From: Planctomycetaceae bacterium
GTDB taxonomy: Bacteria; Planctomycetota; Planctomycetia; Planctomycetales; Planctomycetaceae
Direction of reading: 5' to 3'
DNA length: 64,000 bases
Assembly (NCBI GenBank): GCA_021732415.1
Contig: JAKFVC010000009.1
Location: 1-64,000 of the forward strand
The stretch's first letter is position 1. Every line of letters starts with the position of its first letter. Below, in pieces: positions 7,340 through 16,316 of the stretch. The position numbers were made by a program, and so were the translations under genes. The notes below the pieces were generated by a model, which was given only the letters and a program-made list of their open reading frames with translations, had not been told where the DNA came from and did no database searches.

Positions 7340-10300
7340 TTAACTGGCATTTTGCCGCAACAGCGATTTCAGGACCGATAAGGTCTCTTCGGCGGGCGCA
7401 GAAGGGTTGTCCAACAGGTAGTAGGCGTGACGCTGATCGACGATTCTCAGGCGGTCACCCAGCAGAAATCCCAACTCACGGATCCGGCGCGCGTGACGGT
7501 ATCGAAAAACCGCAAATTTTTCCTCAAGATGAATATCGTCAATCTGCCAGTCATGCGCCAGCAATTGCAACTCCTTCAACTCGAATAACAGCTCGGCCTC
7601 CCGCGGAATGGTCCCGAAACGGTCTCGCAACTCACCGATGAAGTCGTGCAGTTCACTGACCGACGAGATTTGGGAGATTCTGCGGTAGACCTCGATTTTG
7701 TGGCGTCCGGGGGGAATGAATGAACCAGGTAGAAAGGCAGAGATAGGCAGGTCGATGGCGACATGCCGCACTTCACGAATCGGCTCCTTCTTCAACTGAC
7801 GGACTGCGTTCTCGAGCAACTGGCAGTAGAGTTCGTAACCGATCGACGCAATATGCCCACTTTGCTCAGTTCCCAGGATATTCCCGGCTCCGCGGATCTC
7901 GAGATCGCGCATGGCGATCTTGAAGCCGGCCCCCAGTTCGCTGAATTCTTCGATCGCCTTCAGGCGTTTGGCGGCCGTGTCGGTCAGGCTGCGACCTTCT
8001 TCCAGTAAGAGGTAGCAATAGGCCCGATGCTTGTCGCGCCCGACGCGGCCGCGTAACTGGTGGAGGTCTGCCAGGCCGTAGTTTTCGGCCTCGTGGATAA
8101 AGATCGTATTCGCCCGTGGGATATCGAGACCGCTTTCGATGATGGTCGTCGCGACCAGCACATCCAGATGTCCGCGCACGAAGTTGTACATGGTCTCTTC
8201 GAGAGGTCCCTCGGAGAGCTGGCCGTGGACAATTCCGATGCTGGCTTCGGGTACGATGCGCTGGATCCGATTGGCGATCATCTCGATGTCATAGACACGG
8301 TTGTGAACGAAATAGACCTGCCCGCCGCGGTTGAGTTCCCGCACGATGGCCTGCCGAATCAGGCTCTCGTCGAACCGGCAGATCCGCGTTTCAATCGCCA
8401 GGCGATCATGAGGTGGAGTCGTCAGGTTGGAGATATCGCGAATCCCCAGCAGCGACAAATGCAGTGTACGCGGAATGGGGGTGGCACTCAACGTGAGGAC
8501 TTCGACCTGCAACCTAAGCCGTTTGAGACGCTCTTTGACATCAACCCCGAAGCGCTGCTCCTCATCAATGATCAGCAGGCCGAGATCTTTGAATTCGATG
8601 TCCTTCTGCACGAGTCGGTGTGTCCCGACGACTAGATCGACTGACCCTCCGCGCAATCCTTCCAGAACTTGCTTGGTCTCCTTCGTTGAGCGAAAGCGCG
8701 ACAGGACCTCGATTGTGAAAGGGTACTCGGCCATCCGTTCTTTAAAGCTGCGAAAATGCTGCTCGGCGAGCACGGTGGTCGGGACAAGGACGGCGACTTG
8801 CTTGCCGAAGTCCAGCGCTTTGAAGGCCGCCCGCATCGCGACTTCGGTCTTACCATAACCGACGTCGCCGCAGATCAGCCGGTCCATCGGCCGCGGTTGT
8901 TCCATATCCCGCTTCAGGTCGGCGATCGCCCGGATCTGGTCGTCGGTTTCCTGATAGGGGAACGCCGCTTCGAATTCATTCTGCCAGTGACTGTCAGGCG
9001 GGCAGGCAGTACCCGGTTTCGATTCCCGTTCGGCCTGCAGTTGCAACATGTCGCTGGCCAGATCGAGGAGTGCTTCGGCAACTGCGAGCTTTTTCTTCTC
9101 CCAACTGCCGCCTCCCAGCTTCGACAACAGCACCCCGCCGCTGGCCCCGCCGCCGACATATTTTTGGACGAGGTGAATCAATGAGACCGGCACATAGACC
9201 TGGACCTTGTCGCGGAATTCCAGGCACAGATGCTCTTCGGTCTGCTCGTCCTTGTGCATGAGTTTCATGCCGCGATACCGAGCAATCCCGTGCGTCACGT
9301 GAACAACCAGATCCCCTTCATTGAGCTCGAGAAAACTATCAATCGCGCGGCTTTCGACCGCCCGTTTCTTCGATGTCCGCCGGATGTCGCGACGGCTGAA
9401 GAGCTCGTGATCGCTGAGGACGATGATCCGCTCAGACACCAGCCGGAAGCCACGCGCCAGATAACCGACGCACAATGTGACGCGGTCACTCAAAGTGAGC
9501 TTGGGGCGTGGTTCGGCGGGAGGGTTGTTTTTATCGGCCTTGGTCGCCTTTTCCGGTATTGGCGTTTCCGCGAGGAGTTCCGCAAGTCGTTCGACCTCAC
9601 CCGCGTTGTGACACGCCAGCAAGACCCGTTCTTCGTGACCGATGACTGTGGCCAATTCCTGCAGCGCCTGGGCCCCGGCGCCGGTAAAGCGTTCGATGGA
9701 CTCGATCCGCAGATGGCACTTCGCTTCAAAGCTGCCGCCCGCAATGGCCGCGATCGAAATCGTCGGCCGCTCGGTGCAACGTTTGAGCGTCGCGTCGACC
9801 GAGTAGAACCCGCGTGGATTATCGAGGCGACCGAGATAGTGCCGGCCCTCGTCGAGCATCTCGTTCAATTCCACCAGCCCGATCCACGAGTCTGGCGGAA
9901 TCGCGTCGACGAAGTGTCCGCCGCCGAGCCACGATTGCGAGGCGTCGGTCGGATGGATCTTCGGTGTGAGAAAGGTGAACTCGGCCAGCGGCAAGTCCTC
10001 GAGTTTCTTTTGCGTCTCCACGTTGAATCGGCGGATCGATTCGATTTCGTCGCCGAAGAATTCCATCCGATACGGATCGGTGGCATCGGGGGGGAAGATA
10101 TCCAGAATGCCGCCGTGCATGGCGACTTCCCCCGGAAATTGGATGGCGGGGACACGTTCGCAACCTTGGGAAATCAGCCACCGCAACAGATCATCGGGAT
10201 CGATTGTTTCGCCCACCCGCAGCGTCCGGGTGGCGGCGTCCATTTCCTCGCGGGTTGGAACCGGCTGCAGCAGAGCCGGCAGGCAGGTGACGATGACTTT

Positions 10301-10678
10301 GACGGACGACGCCTTCTTCCCTTTCCCCGCCGGTTTCTGCAGTGCCCGCAGGATTCGCAGACGACTGCCGAAGACCGTATCTTTCACGTCCGTTTCGCGG
10401 GGTAGAGCTTCCCAGACGGGAAAGATCAGCGGAGTGACACCCAGAAACCCGGCCAGATCACTGGCAAACTCGTCCATTTCGCTGAGTCGCGGCAGCACGA
10501 CGACCAGCGTGGCGGGGACATCCTGGGCCAAGGCCGCCGAAGCCAGCGCGCAGGCTGAGCCCCAAGCTCCATCGATGGTTGCGGCGGCACCTCGGTGCAA
10601 CGCCGCCAAAACCTCCGAGAACCCCGTTTGCCGACGGAAAATCGGCACCAGCTCCGGCAATACACTCGCGGCCGACAT
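7340..10678 (-). CDS. mfd: Transcription-repair coupling factor Mfd
   Basis: Protein of 1112 residues, close to the roughly 1150 usual for Mfd. It removes RNA polymerase stalled at lesions and recruits UvrA. The start is the ATG at 10678 (MSAASVLPEL); the upstream in-frame stretch overlaps a repeat. Visible domains are the UvrB-like N-terminus (about 20-380), the CarD-like polymerase-interaction domain (EGDLVVHVTHGIARYRG, about 455-470), the helicase with Walker A GDVGYGKTEVAM (about 602-613), DEEQ (about 705), the TLSATPIPRTL motif and the QLRGRVGR motif VI, and a C-terminal TRCF domain. The whole protein is intact. It is cytoplasmic and acts on nucleoid DNA. Confidence 0.97.
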   Translation of the reverse strand: MSAASVLPELVPIFRRQTGFSEVLAALHRGAAATIDGAWGSACALASAALAQDVPATLVVVLPRLSEMDEFASDLAGFLGVTPLIFPVWEALPRETDVKDTVFGSRLRILRALQKPAGKGKKASSVKVIVTCLPALLQPVPTREEMDAATRTLRVGETIDPDDLLRWLISQGCERVPAIQFPGEVAMHGGILDIFPPDATDPYRMEFFGDEIESIRRFNVETQKKLEDLPLAEFTFLTPKIHPTDASQSWLGGGHFVDAIPPDSWIGLVELNEMLDEGRHYLGRLDNPRGFYSVDATLKRCTERPTISIAAIAGGSFEAKCHLRIESIERFTGAGAQALQELATVIGHEERVLLACHNAGEVERLAELLAETPIPEKATKADKNNPPAEPRPKLTLSDRVTLCVGYLARGFRLVSERIIVLSDHELFSRRDIRRTSKKRAVESRAIDSFLELNEGDLVVHVTHGIARYRGMKLMHKDEQTEEHLCLEFRDKVQVYVPVSLIHLVQKYVGGGASGGVLLSKLGGGSWEKKKLAVAEALLDLASDMLQLQAERESKPGTACPPDSHWQNEFEAAFPYQETDDQIRAIADLKRDMEQPRPMDRLICGDVGYGKTEVAMRAAFKALDFGKQVAVLVPTTVLAEQHFRSFKERMAEYPFTIEVLSRFRSTKETKQVLEGLRGGSVDLVVGTHRLVQKDIEFKDLGLLIIDEEQRFGVDVKERLKRLRLQVEVLTLSATPIPRTLHLSLLGIRDISNLTTPPHDRLAIETRICRFDESLIRQAIVRELNRGGQVYFVHNRVYDIEMIANRIQRIVPEASIGIVHGQLSEGPLEETMYNFVRGHLDVLVATTIIESGLDIPRANTIFIHEAENYGLADLHQLRGRVGRDKHRAYCYLLLEEGRSLTDTAAKRLKAIEEFSELGAGFKIAMRDLEIRGAGNILGTEQSGHIASIGYELYCQLLENAVRQLKKEPIREVRHVAIDLPISAFLPGSFIPPGRHKIEVYRRISQISSVSELHDFIGELRDRFGTIPREAELLFELKELQLLAHDWQIDDIHLEEKFAVFRYRHARRIRELGFLLGDRLRIVDQRHAYYLLDNPSAPAEETLSVLKSLLRQNAS

Positions 10679-10740
10679 GGTCGGCGGAATTATAGTGCGC
10701 TCATTCTGCGAGGTACAGGAGCAATGACCCCGAGGCAACC

Positions 10741-10941
10741 CAGGCGAGCGTCCGGCGTAAGCCGGATGGTTTTTAGCGACCTTCAATTACCATGCAGGTT
10801 GATCTAAACAGTTGAAGTACCGATCCGCATTGCGCGAGTCCGATGAGAGTCGCCTCGGGTGCGAGTCTGATTGTTTAGATCAACTCGCGCGGTGGTAGTA
10901 CGTCGTCAAAAACCATCCGGCTTACGCCGGACGCTCGCCTG
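10741..10941. repeat. Nested inverted repeat, AGGCGAGCGTCCGGCGTAAG family
   Basis: The outer arms are CAGGCGAGCGTCCGGCGTAA onward (10741-10774) and its complement (10908-10941). An inner pair, GGTTGATCTAAACAG (about 10798) and CTGATTGTTTAGATCAAC (about 10867-10884), is nested inside. Related GCGAGCC-GGCGTAAGC arms appear at 16101, 16231, 26482 and 31109. It lies upstream of mfd and downstream of cdd, and nothing else is visible in this gap. Confidence 0.8.
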
Positions 10942-10972
10942 GTCGGCCACGGGGGCGTAAGCCGTAAACCCT

Positions 10973-11404
10973 TTATCCCTGCACGACCGTCAGCAGTTGG
11001 AACGGCATCGGCAGCAGTTCTTCCACCGAGAAGATATGCACCGATTCGGCACCGCAGATGATGATTTCTGCATCACGGCACAATTCGGCCATCCACTGGC
11101 GGCAGGCTCCGCACGGCAGGAGTTCTGACAAGTCCTGGTCGCCGCCGGCGTCGATGCAGGCGATCGCGATCGCGCTGATGAGGCGGTCGCCGTTCGACAT
11201 GGCAGCAGCGAGAGCCGCCCGTTCTGCGCAGAGTGTCAGGCCGAAGCTGGCATTCTCGACATTGGTGCCGATGTGAATGCCCTGCTCACCCAGCACGGAC
11301 GCACCAACGCGGAATCGGGAATAGGGAGCGTAAGCCGACTGAGCTGCCTCGCGGGCCGCGGCGATCAGCCGTTGCCGATTTCCGGTTGAAACATGAGCCG
11401 CCAT
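10973..11404 (-). CDS. cdd: Cytidine deaminase
   Basis: Protein of 143 residues, the size of the homotetrameric cytidine deaminases. It deaminates cytidine and deoxycytidine to uridine forms in pyrimidine salvage. The zinc-site motifs are clear: NVENASFGLTLCAERAAL, where Cys and the catalytic Glu of CAE lie, and LPCGACRQ, with the two further Cys ligands. SRFRVGASV at about 30-38 is the family's substrate-loop signature. The ATG at 11404 is the natural start. It is flanked on both sides by inverted-repeat gaps, so it is probably transcribed alone. Confidence 0.96.
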   Translation of the reverse strand: MAAHVSTGNRQRLIAAAREAAQSAYAPYSRFRVGASVLGEQGIHIGTNVENASFGLTLCAERAALAAAMSNGDRLISAIAIACIDAGGDQDLSELLPCGACRQWMAELCRDAEIIICGAESVHIFSVEELLPMPFQLLTVVQG

Positions 11405-11635
11405 GCTGTCCCCTCACAGAAATGTCCGAGTCGAATCGAATGATTCTTGACCAGTGAAATGCAGTTGCATCTGGCAATGGTCAATCTGGAGGCGCTGTGG
11501 CCGATTTACCCCGCGCAGGGCAAACGACGCCTGATCTGCGTCCAGCTTACTCAGGCGGAAGCGCGTCGGGAAGATCTTCCTGCAGGAAGTTGCTCTGGAT
11601 GTCGAATTTTTTATTTGAGCGTCGTTTGCCGAATC

Positions 11636-11724
11636 ATAAATCCCATTGGTCCCATCCGTCCCATAAGTCCCATGAATTTGATGGGACAAATAGGACTTAT
11701 GGGACGGATGGGACGGATGGGACT
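11636..11724. repeat. Inverted repeat built from TGGGACGGA units
   Basis: The left arm (11636-11678) is a tandem of CCCATnnGTCC units and the right arm (11680-11724) is a tandem of ATGGGACGG units, with almost no loop. It is a close relative of the element at 5519-5605. The 365-base gap between cdd and the TadG-like gene holds this element and nothing else I can support. A long minus-strand open frame across it is an artefact of the repeat. Confidence 0.75.
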
Positions 11725-11769
11725 GATGAAAGACAGACAGATACCGACCGCCGTGAGAATTGGCGAACG

Positions 11770-12348
11770 CTACGGGCAGACGATACTGACCGGGCGCGTC
11801 AACTGCGGCGTGCCGCCGGGGTTGAATTGCAGGCGGGCGACTGCTTCGGCGTGGATTGTGTAGGGTCCGAAGGTCACGCCGGCGAAGGTCTTCCACAGGC
11901 TGGGGACCGTTTGCGCGTGGATCACCCGGCATCCGTAATAGTTGGTCGAACTGGGGGTCACGCCCGACTCGAAGACTCCGGCGCTCGTCAGATTTCCCAG
12001 CAGGATGTCGCCGTCGCAGAGCGAGTTTTCATTCACGCCACCTCCCCCCCCGTTGCTGGCCAGCATGACGGGGTAGCCGAGGACCGTATTGGCCTTCGCA
12101 AAATCCTGGGCGGCCGTGCGTGCGAGGTGAATGTCGCCGGTGGCCTTCCACTCTTTCACGGCGGCTAAAGCGGCGGATTCGGCGGCCGTTTCCAGTTCCA
12201 TCCGCGCCTGCCAGACCGTGCCGATATCCGTCAGCAAAATCAGCAGCGTGAAGATTGCCGGCACCGAGGCAATAATCCAAACCGTGGCGATGCCGCGCCG
12301 CGGAGTGCGGTTAAGGCAGCCGTATTCGGTTGGAGTGACGCGATGCAT
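11770..12348 (-). CDS. TadG-like pilus-assembly/pseudopilin protein
   Basis: Protein of 192 residues. An N-terminal basic stretch followed by a hydrophobic helix (RRGIATVWIIASVPAIFTLLILLTDIG, about 17-43) and then a MELETAAESAALAAVKE helix is the typical TadE/TadG beginning. The rest is a small, probably extracytoplasmic domain with two cysteines (ENSLCDGD and YYGC) that might form a disulfide, plus one at the C-terminus. It follows the TadE-like gene by eight bases, so they are one operon. No Flp pilin, prepilin peptidase or CpaF gene is in this window, so a Flp-type pilus is inference. Confidence 0.75.
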   Translation of the reverse strand: MHRVTPTEYGCLNRTPRRGIATVWIIASVPAIFTLLILLTDIGTVWQARMELETAAESAALAAVKEWKATGDIHLARTAAQDFAKANTVLGYPVMLASNGGGGGVNENSLCDGDILLGNLTSAGVFESGVTPSSTNYYGCRVIHAQTVPSLWKTFAGVTFGPYTIHAEAVARLQFNPGGTPQLTRPVSIVCP

Positions 12349-12356
12349 GGGCCGGA

Positions 12357-12881
12357 CTACTGCTCGTAAGGATAAGTGGTGGTCAGTTCGACGGTTTGAT
12401 TGCTGGTGCTATACCCGAAGTTACTGAGCAAGTCAGGGGTCAAATTTGCCAGGTTGACTGAAACGGTGACTCGGACGGCGTTCGCGGGCATAGTCGGCAG
12501 AATTGGGTCCGCAGCCAAGCCATCGGTGGCATTGTAGCCCGCGCTGACCGTGTGCCGCAGGGTCACCCCGCGGGCGGCGTTCATGCCAAAACCCGCGGTG
12601 AACAGTTGTCGGTTCACGGCCGTCCGGATCGAAGTCGCCGTCGTATTGGTGAGTGGCGGGTCGGTGAAGCTACCCAGACCCGGCGTTTCTGCTGCAATCT
12701 TGGCTCCCAGCCGTGCCGCCTGCGAAACTTGTTGCACGTTGATGATGATCAGGGAAAACTCGATCACCGCCAGCAACAAGACCAGCAGGACAGGGAACGT
12801 CAGGATCAATTCCACGACGATCACCCCGCGCCGTGGCAGGGCTGTCCTGCGAGCGTCTGGGGTCTGGCGAAGTGGCATCAT
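12357..12881 (-). CDS. TadE-like pseudopilin
   Basis: Protein of 174 residues (173 from the second Met). It starts with a short basic leader and the TadE-type helix RRGVIVVELILTFPVLLVLLLAVIEFSLI (about 17-45), with the Glu typical of pilin-like proteins in VVELIL, then VQQVSQAARLGAKIAAE. This helix anchors it in the inner membrane. The remainder is a periplasmic domain ending YPYEQ. It is the first gene of a two-gene operon with the TadG-like gene. Two adjacent ATG codons (12881 and 12878) could serve as start. Confidence 0.85.
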   Translation of the reverse strand: MMPLRQTPDARRTALPRRGVIVVELILTFPVLLVLLLAVIEFSLIIINVQQVSQAARLGAKIAAETPGLGSFTDPPLTNTTATSIRTAVNRQLFTAGFGMNAARGVTLRHTVSAGYNATDGLAADPILPTMPANAVRVTVSVNLANLTPDLLSNFGYSTSNQTVELTTTYPYEQ

Positions 12882-13136
12882 CGGTCAACTACCTGGAAGA
12901 AATCTCGAGGGAAATTCGGCTCGTGGGAGGAGCGCGCGGGCGCCCTTCCGAGCTAATGTGCGCACGGACCCCCACCCGACGCAATACAAACCGTGTGCCA
13001 ATGGACATCTAACTGGCAAGAAGTGGCGAGGTGGCCGGTGTTGCAGCGAATTCGGTGGCGGCAGGGGCCGAGGGCAGTTCGATCACGACTACCCGACTGA
13101 TAACTCAGATGGAAAGTGTAAACGCCGGTTAACACA

Positions 13137-13386
13137 TTTGGACTGCGGCGATTCATCGCCGCTTTCCTATTCCGGACAGAGAACCGAGCGTCAATGAAAC
13201 ACACATGATCTTAATGTCTTGGAATTCTTCGTGTCCTTTGTGACCTTCTGTTCAAAGAAAGAAATTTGGAACAGAAGGTCACAAAGGACACAAAGGAATT
13301 CAAAGTTCGTTTCGTTACGGATCCGGACGCATTTAGACATTTTGAACCTGCAATTGGAAAGCGGTGATGAATCACCGCAGTCCAAA
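13137..13386. repeat. Nested inverted repeat in the TadE/ExeA divergent gap
   Basis: The outer arms begin TTTGGACTGCGGCGATTCAT (13137-13168) and are complementary to 13356-13386, which ends CACCGCAGTCCAAA, with a few mismatches. Inside is a second pair at 13221-13256 and 13266-13302, made of TTGTGTCCTTTGTGACC-like units. The remaining bases of the 984-base gap (12882-13136, 13387-13759) show no gene or RNA I can recognise, although the TadE promoter should be in the first part. Confidence 0.85.
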
Positions 13387-13759
13387 TGGGCTGTCGTCCC
13401 AAGTCTGCCGAATCGTTAGAAAAAACGACTTTGGAACAATCGGGATACCCCGCAGAGTTTCTCCAGCCTGCCTGTCGAGAACGCCTTTAACCGTTGAAAT
13501 GTTAATGGGTTACGAAGAAAGCGAGACCTTGGAACGGCTGTCCCGCTTGCGTTCAAGTCTGACCGCGCCACGACACGATTAACCGGAGGAATGAATAGCC
13601 TCCATCTGATCGATACAGAGTGACTCGCGGCTCACCTCTGGCGACGGGATGTTGGTACGTCCAACGCTCCGGGCCGAGTCTGCTTGTTTGCCGGGTGGGC
13701 GGTACGCGCCTGTGGGTACAGCGTGGGACCGAGCCGGGTAGAGATCGATCATTAGAACC

Positions 13760-13835
13760 CTGACAAAACCGGTTGTGGGAAGTTCGGAACTGCAGTATTT
13801 CAAGCAGTTCTGAACTGACGCAGAGGTTTTGTCAG
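13760..13835 (+). promoter_or_regulatory. Nested hairpin just upstream of the ExeA-like gene
   Basis: The outer arms CTGACAAAACC (13760-13770) and GGTTTTGTCAG (13825-13835) enclose inner arms AGTTCGGAACTGC (13781-13793) and GCAGTTCTGAACT (13804-13816). It ends about 30 bases before the ATG at 13866, so it would be part of the promoter or leader. Whether it is an operator, an RNA structure or another of the intergenic repeat elements cannot be decided from one copy. Confidence 0.55.
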
Positions 13836-13865
13836 CATTTATTCGTAGAAGCGATGTGGTGAGCC

Positions 13866-16061
13866 ATGTATGAAGGCCATTTTCAGTTGGACCGGCGGCC
13901 GTTTGCGGCAACTCCGGATCCCGGATGTTGTTTCCTGTCGCCGACGCAGACGCCGCTGTTTCAGACCGTCAGCCGCTGCATCGAGAACGGACAAGGCATC
14001 GCCATCCTGACCGGAACGGCCGGGATCGGGAAGACGTTGCTCGCCCAGGTCCTGCTGGCGGAAGCGGCCCAACGCTTCACCACCGTCTATCTGGGCACCG
14101 GCCAATTCCCCACGCGCCGGGCTCTGCTGCAGGCCATTTTGTATGAACTCGGCCAGCCGTACGGCGGGATGACCGATCAGGAATTGCGCCTGGAACTCAA
14201 TACGGCTCTGCGGAATCTCATCACGCAGCGTGACGGCTTGCTGCTGATTCTGGACGAAGCCCACCTGTTGTCCGATCGCCTGCTGGAAGAAATCCGCTTG
14301 CTCGCCGACCTGGCTCAGCATGGCGTCCCGTTGATGCGGGTGGTCCTGAGCGGCAATCCGGAATTTGAGGAACGGCTGACCGCACCCGCACTGGCGGCCT
14401 TTAATCAACGTGTCGCCTGCCATGTGGCGTTGGAGACCCTCACGCAACAAGAATCGATCAGCTACCTCCAATACCGCATCCAATGGGCGGGGGGAAACGC
14501 CGACCGGATCTTCGAGCGTGAAGCGTTGCAACTGATGGCCTATGCCAGCGACGGCGTGCCGCGCTGCCTGAATCAGTTGGCGGATCACTCGATGATGCAG
14601 GCCTATCTGGCGGGTGCCACCACGGTCACTGCGACCATCGTGCGGCAGGCTCTCGCCGATGTGCAGCACTTGTCCTTACGCTGGAATCCTTCCGCCCTGC
14701 ACGAGCGTTCGATTCGCACGACCGCCACGACGTCCGTTGAGATCTCGGAGGCGAGTCATGCGACATCCGGCCAGCCTGTGACCAGCGACGAATCGGTCTT
14801 CGAAGTCGGCAGTGCTGACGAGCGTGAGACGGCATGTTTTGAATTCGGAGCCGGCGACAGTACGCCAGTCGCCAGTGTCTCCCTGCCGTCCGAAGAAATT
14901 GAGCCCATTGAGCCAACCGTCTTCGAACTGGGTTCTGAGCGGACCAGTCAACTGTCCCTGTCATCCGAATCGCCTTCGGTCTTCGAATTTGGTTCCGACG
15001 ACGAACAGGATTCGGAATCCGAGGCCGAAGTCGAAGAGATCGAAGACGAAGATGGTCCGCCGCTGTTCGCGTGGCTGGCCAAGCCGGCGAAACCCGAGCC
15101 CGTGGTGACTCCGTTGGGGGACGATTACGCGACTTCCAGCTTCACGATTCCGACCCGCGGACGAACTCGCACGCCGATCGTCGAGCACGAGTTCGTCAGC
15201 ACGGCCCCGCTGACCGGTGCGGCATTGGCCGGCAAGCGGCGAGCGGAACCCTTTCGCGCGGTGTCTGCGCGTCCCCGTCCCGTGATGACGCAGCAGGAAT
15301 TTCCCGCTGAAGAAATCGTGATCGACGGATACGCCCGACTGGATGCTCCGTTGTCTCCGCTGTTTCCGCTGCCTGCTCCGTCCTTGCCGGAACCGGTCGT
15401 CTTCATGGAAGAACCGACCACGGTTGAATCCGCAGAAGACATTGCCGAGCTGATCGAGTTGATCGACGTGTCCGAGCCGTCTTCGCAGGTCACCTTCGAA
15501 GCGGAAATCGTCGAACAGGCTCCTCCAGAAATGTTGGTGGAGACCGTATCCGATGATGTGCGTGCCGATTCGCAGAATCAGCCTTTGGACCGGATTGACG
15601 AGATCTGTGCGTTGATCGAAGAGTCCGGCGATTTTTCCAGTTCCGCGACGGGAGTCGAACTGATTACCGATTACGGCGTCGAACGGATCGATGTCGACTT
15701 GCCCGCGAACGCCGAGCTGCCCGCGGGGGTGACTGCCGAACATCATCTGCCACTGGATCTGGAAGACTGGATCGGATCGACGGTCGTCGAAGTGGGCCGC
15801 GATCTCCAGCAGAACATGGCCGCCTCGTTCCCCGATTTGGTGAACCGCCAACGTGCCACCAAGCTGGATCAACTGCTGGACGGCATCGAACGCGCCAGCC
15901 GGTTTGACGTTGTAGAACCCGACGCCGCCGCGACCATGAACCGCATTGACGGCCCGGTCGAAGCGACGGATGATTCCGAAGGTTCGGGAGCCGTCCCGGC
16001 ACCCAAACACAGCCTTAAGAACTTCTTCACCGGCCTGCGTCGTCGGCAGCAAATGCGATAG
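13866..16061 (+). CDS. ExeA/GspA-like AAA+ ATPase with long acidic tail
   Basis: Protein of 731 residues. The N-terminal 270 residues are an ExeA-type ATPase: MYEGHFQLDRRPFAATPDP start, Walker A GTAGIGKT (about 51-58), Walker B LLLILDEAH (about 127-135), sensor region VVLSGNPEFEERL and a C-terminal lid. ExeA proteins are known to help assemble type II secretion pores through peptidoglycan. The remaining 450 residues are acidic and low in order. Residues about 309-380 carry four copies of a short VFEFGS-like motif (VFEVGS, CFEFGA, VFELGS, VFEFGS). No peptidoglycan-binding domain or secretin partner is visible. It may be located at the membrane's inner face. Confidence 0.85.
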   Translation: MYEGHFQLDRRPFAATPDPGCCFLSPTQTPLFQTVSRCIENGQGIAILTGTAGIGKTLLAQVLLAEAAQRFTTVYLGTGQFPTRRALLQAILYELGQPYGGMTDQELRLELNTALRNLITQRDGLLLILDEAHLLSDRLLEEIRLLADLAQHGVPLMRVVLSGNPEFEERLTAPALAAFNQRVACHVALETLTQQESISYLQYRIQWAGGNADRIFEREALQLMAYASDGVPRCLNQLADHSMMQAYLAGATTVTATIVRQALADVQHLSLRWNPSALHERSIRTTATTSVEISEASHATSGQPVTSDESVFEVGSADERETACFEFGAGDSTPVASVSLPSEEIEPIEPTVFELGSERTSQLSLSSESPSVFEFGSDDEQDSESEAEVEEIEDEDGPPLFAWLAKPAKPEPVVTPLGDDYATSSFTIPTRGRTRTPIVEHEFVSTAPLTGAALAGKRRAEPFRAVSARPRPVMTQQEFPAEEIVIDGYARLDAPLSPLFPLPAPSLPEPVVFMEEPTTVESAEDIAELIELIDVSEPSSQVTFEAEIVEQAPPEMLVETVSDDVRADSQNQPLDRIDEICALIEESGDFSSSATGVELITDYGVERIDVDLPANAELPAGVTAEHHLPLDLEDWIGSTVVEVGRDLQQNMAASFPDLVNRQRATKLDQLLDGIERASRFDVVEPDAAATMNRIDGPVEATDDSEGSGAVPAPKHSLKNFFTGLRRRQQMR

Positions 16062-16100
16062 GCTGGCATCTGCGCTGTGAGCTCGTTATAGAGACGATCT

Positions 16101-16264
16101 AGGCGAGCCGGGCGGCGTAAGCCCCCGGATTCTTCTCGATTCAGATTTGGAAACACAGAGGCACAGAGAACACAGAGGAATTGAATACTCTCTGTTATCT
16201 CTGTGCCTCTGTGTTTCAGAAATAATCCTGAAGAATCCGGAGGCTTACGCCGCCCGGCTCACCT
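16101..16264. repeat. Nested inverted repeat: GGCGTAAGC arms around CACAGAG arms
   Basis: The outer arms are AGGCGAGCCGGGCGGCGTAA onward (16101-16135) and its complement at 16231-16264. The inner arms are AAACACAGAGGCACAGAGAA onward (16151-16176) and TCTGTTATCTCTGTGCCTCT onward (16190-16217). The outer family is that of 10741-10941; the inner is related to 26360-26447 and 28593-28694. It fills the gap between the ExeA-like gene and lpxK. Confidence 0.85.
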
Positions 16265-16316
16265 AAGAGTCCGTGCGGCGTTGCAAGCACTTTTTCCCCC
16301 GGAATTGCCCCCCGAC

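Noticed and set aside
9230-10405. Plus-strand open frame of 391 codons
   Set aside because: It lies entirely within mfd on the opposite strand, whose motifs are unmistakable.
11414-11932. Minus-strand frame of 172 codons between cdd and the TadG-like gene
   Set aside because: It runs through the TGGGACGGA inverted repeat and overlaps the TadG coding end; its protein shows repeat-derived residues only.
14961-16052. Minus-strand open frame of 363 codons
   Set aside because: It is antisense to the tail of the ExeA-like gene, which shows continuous coding character on the plus strand.
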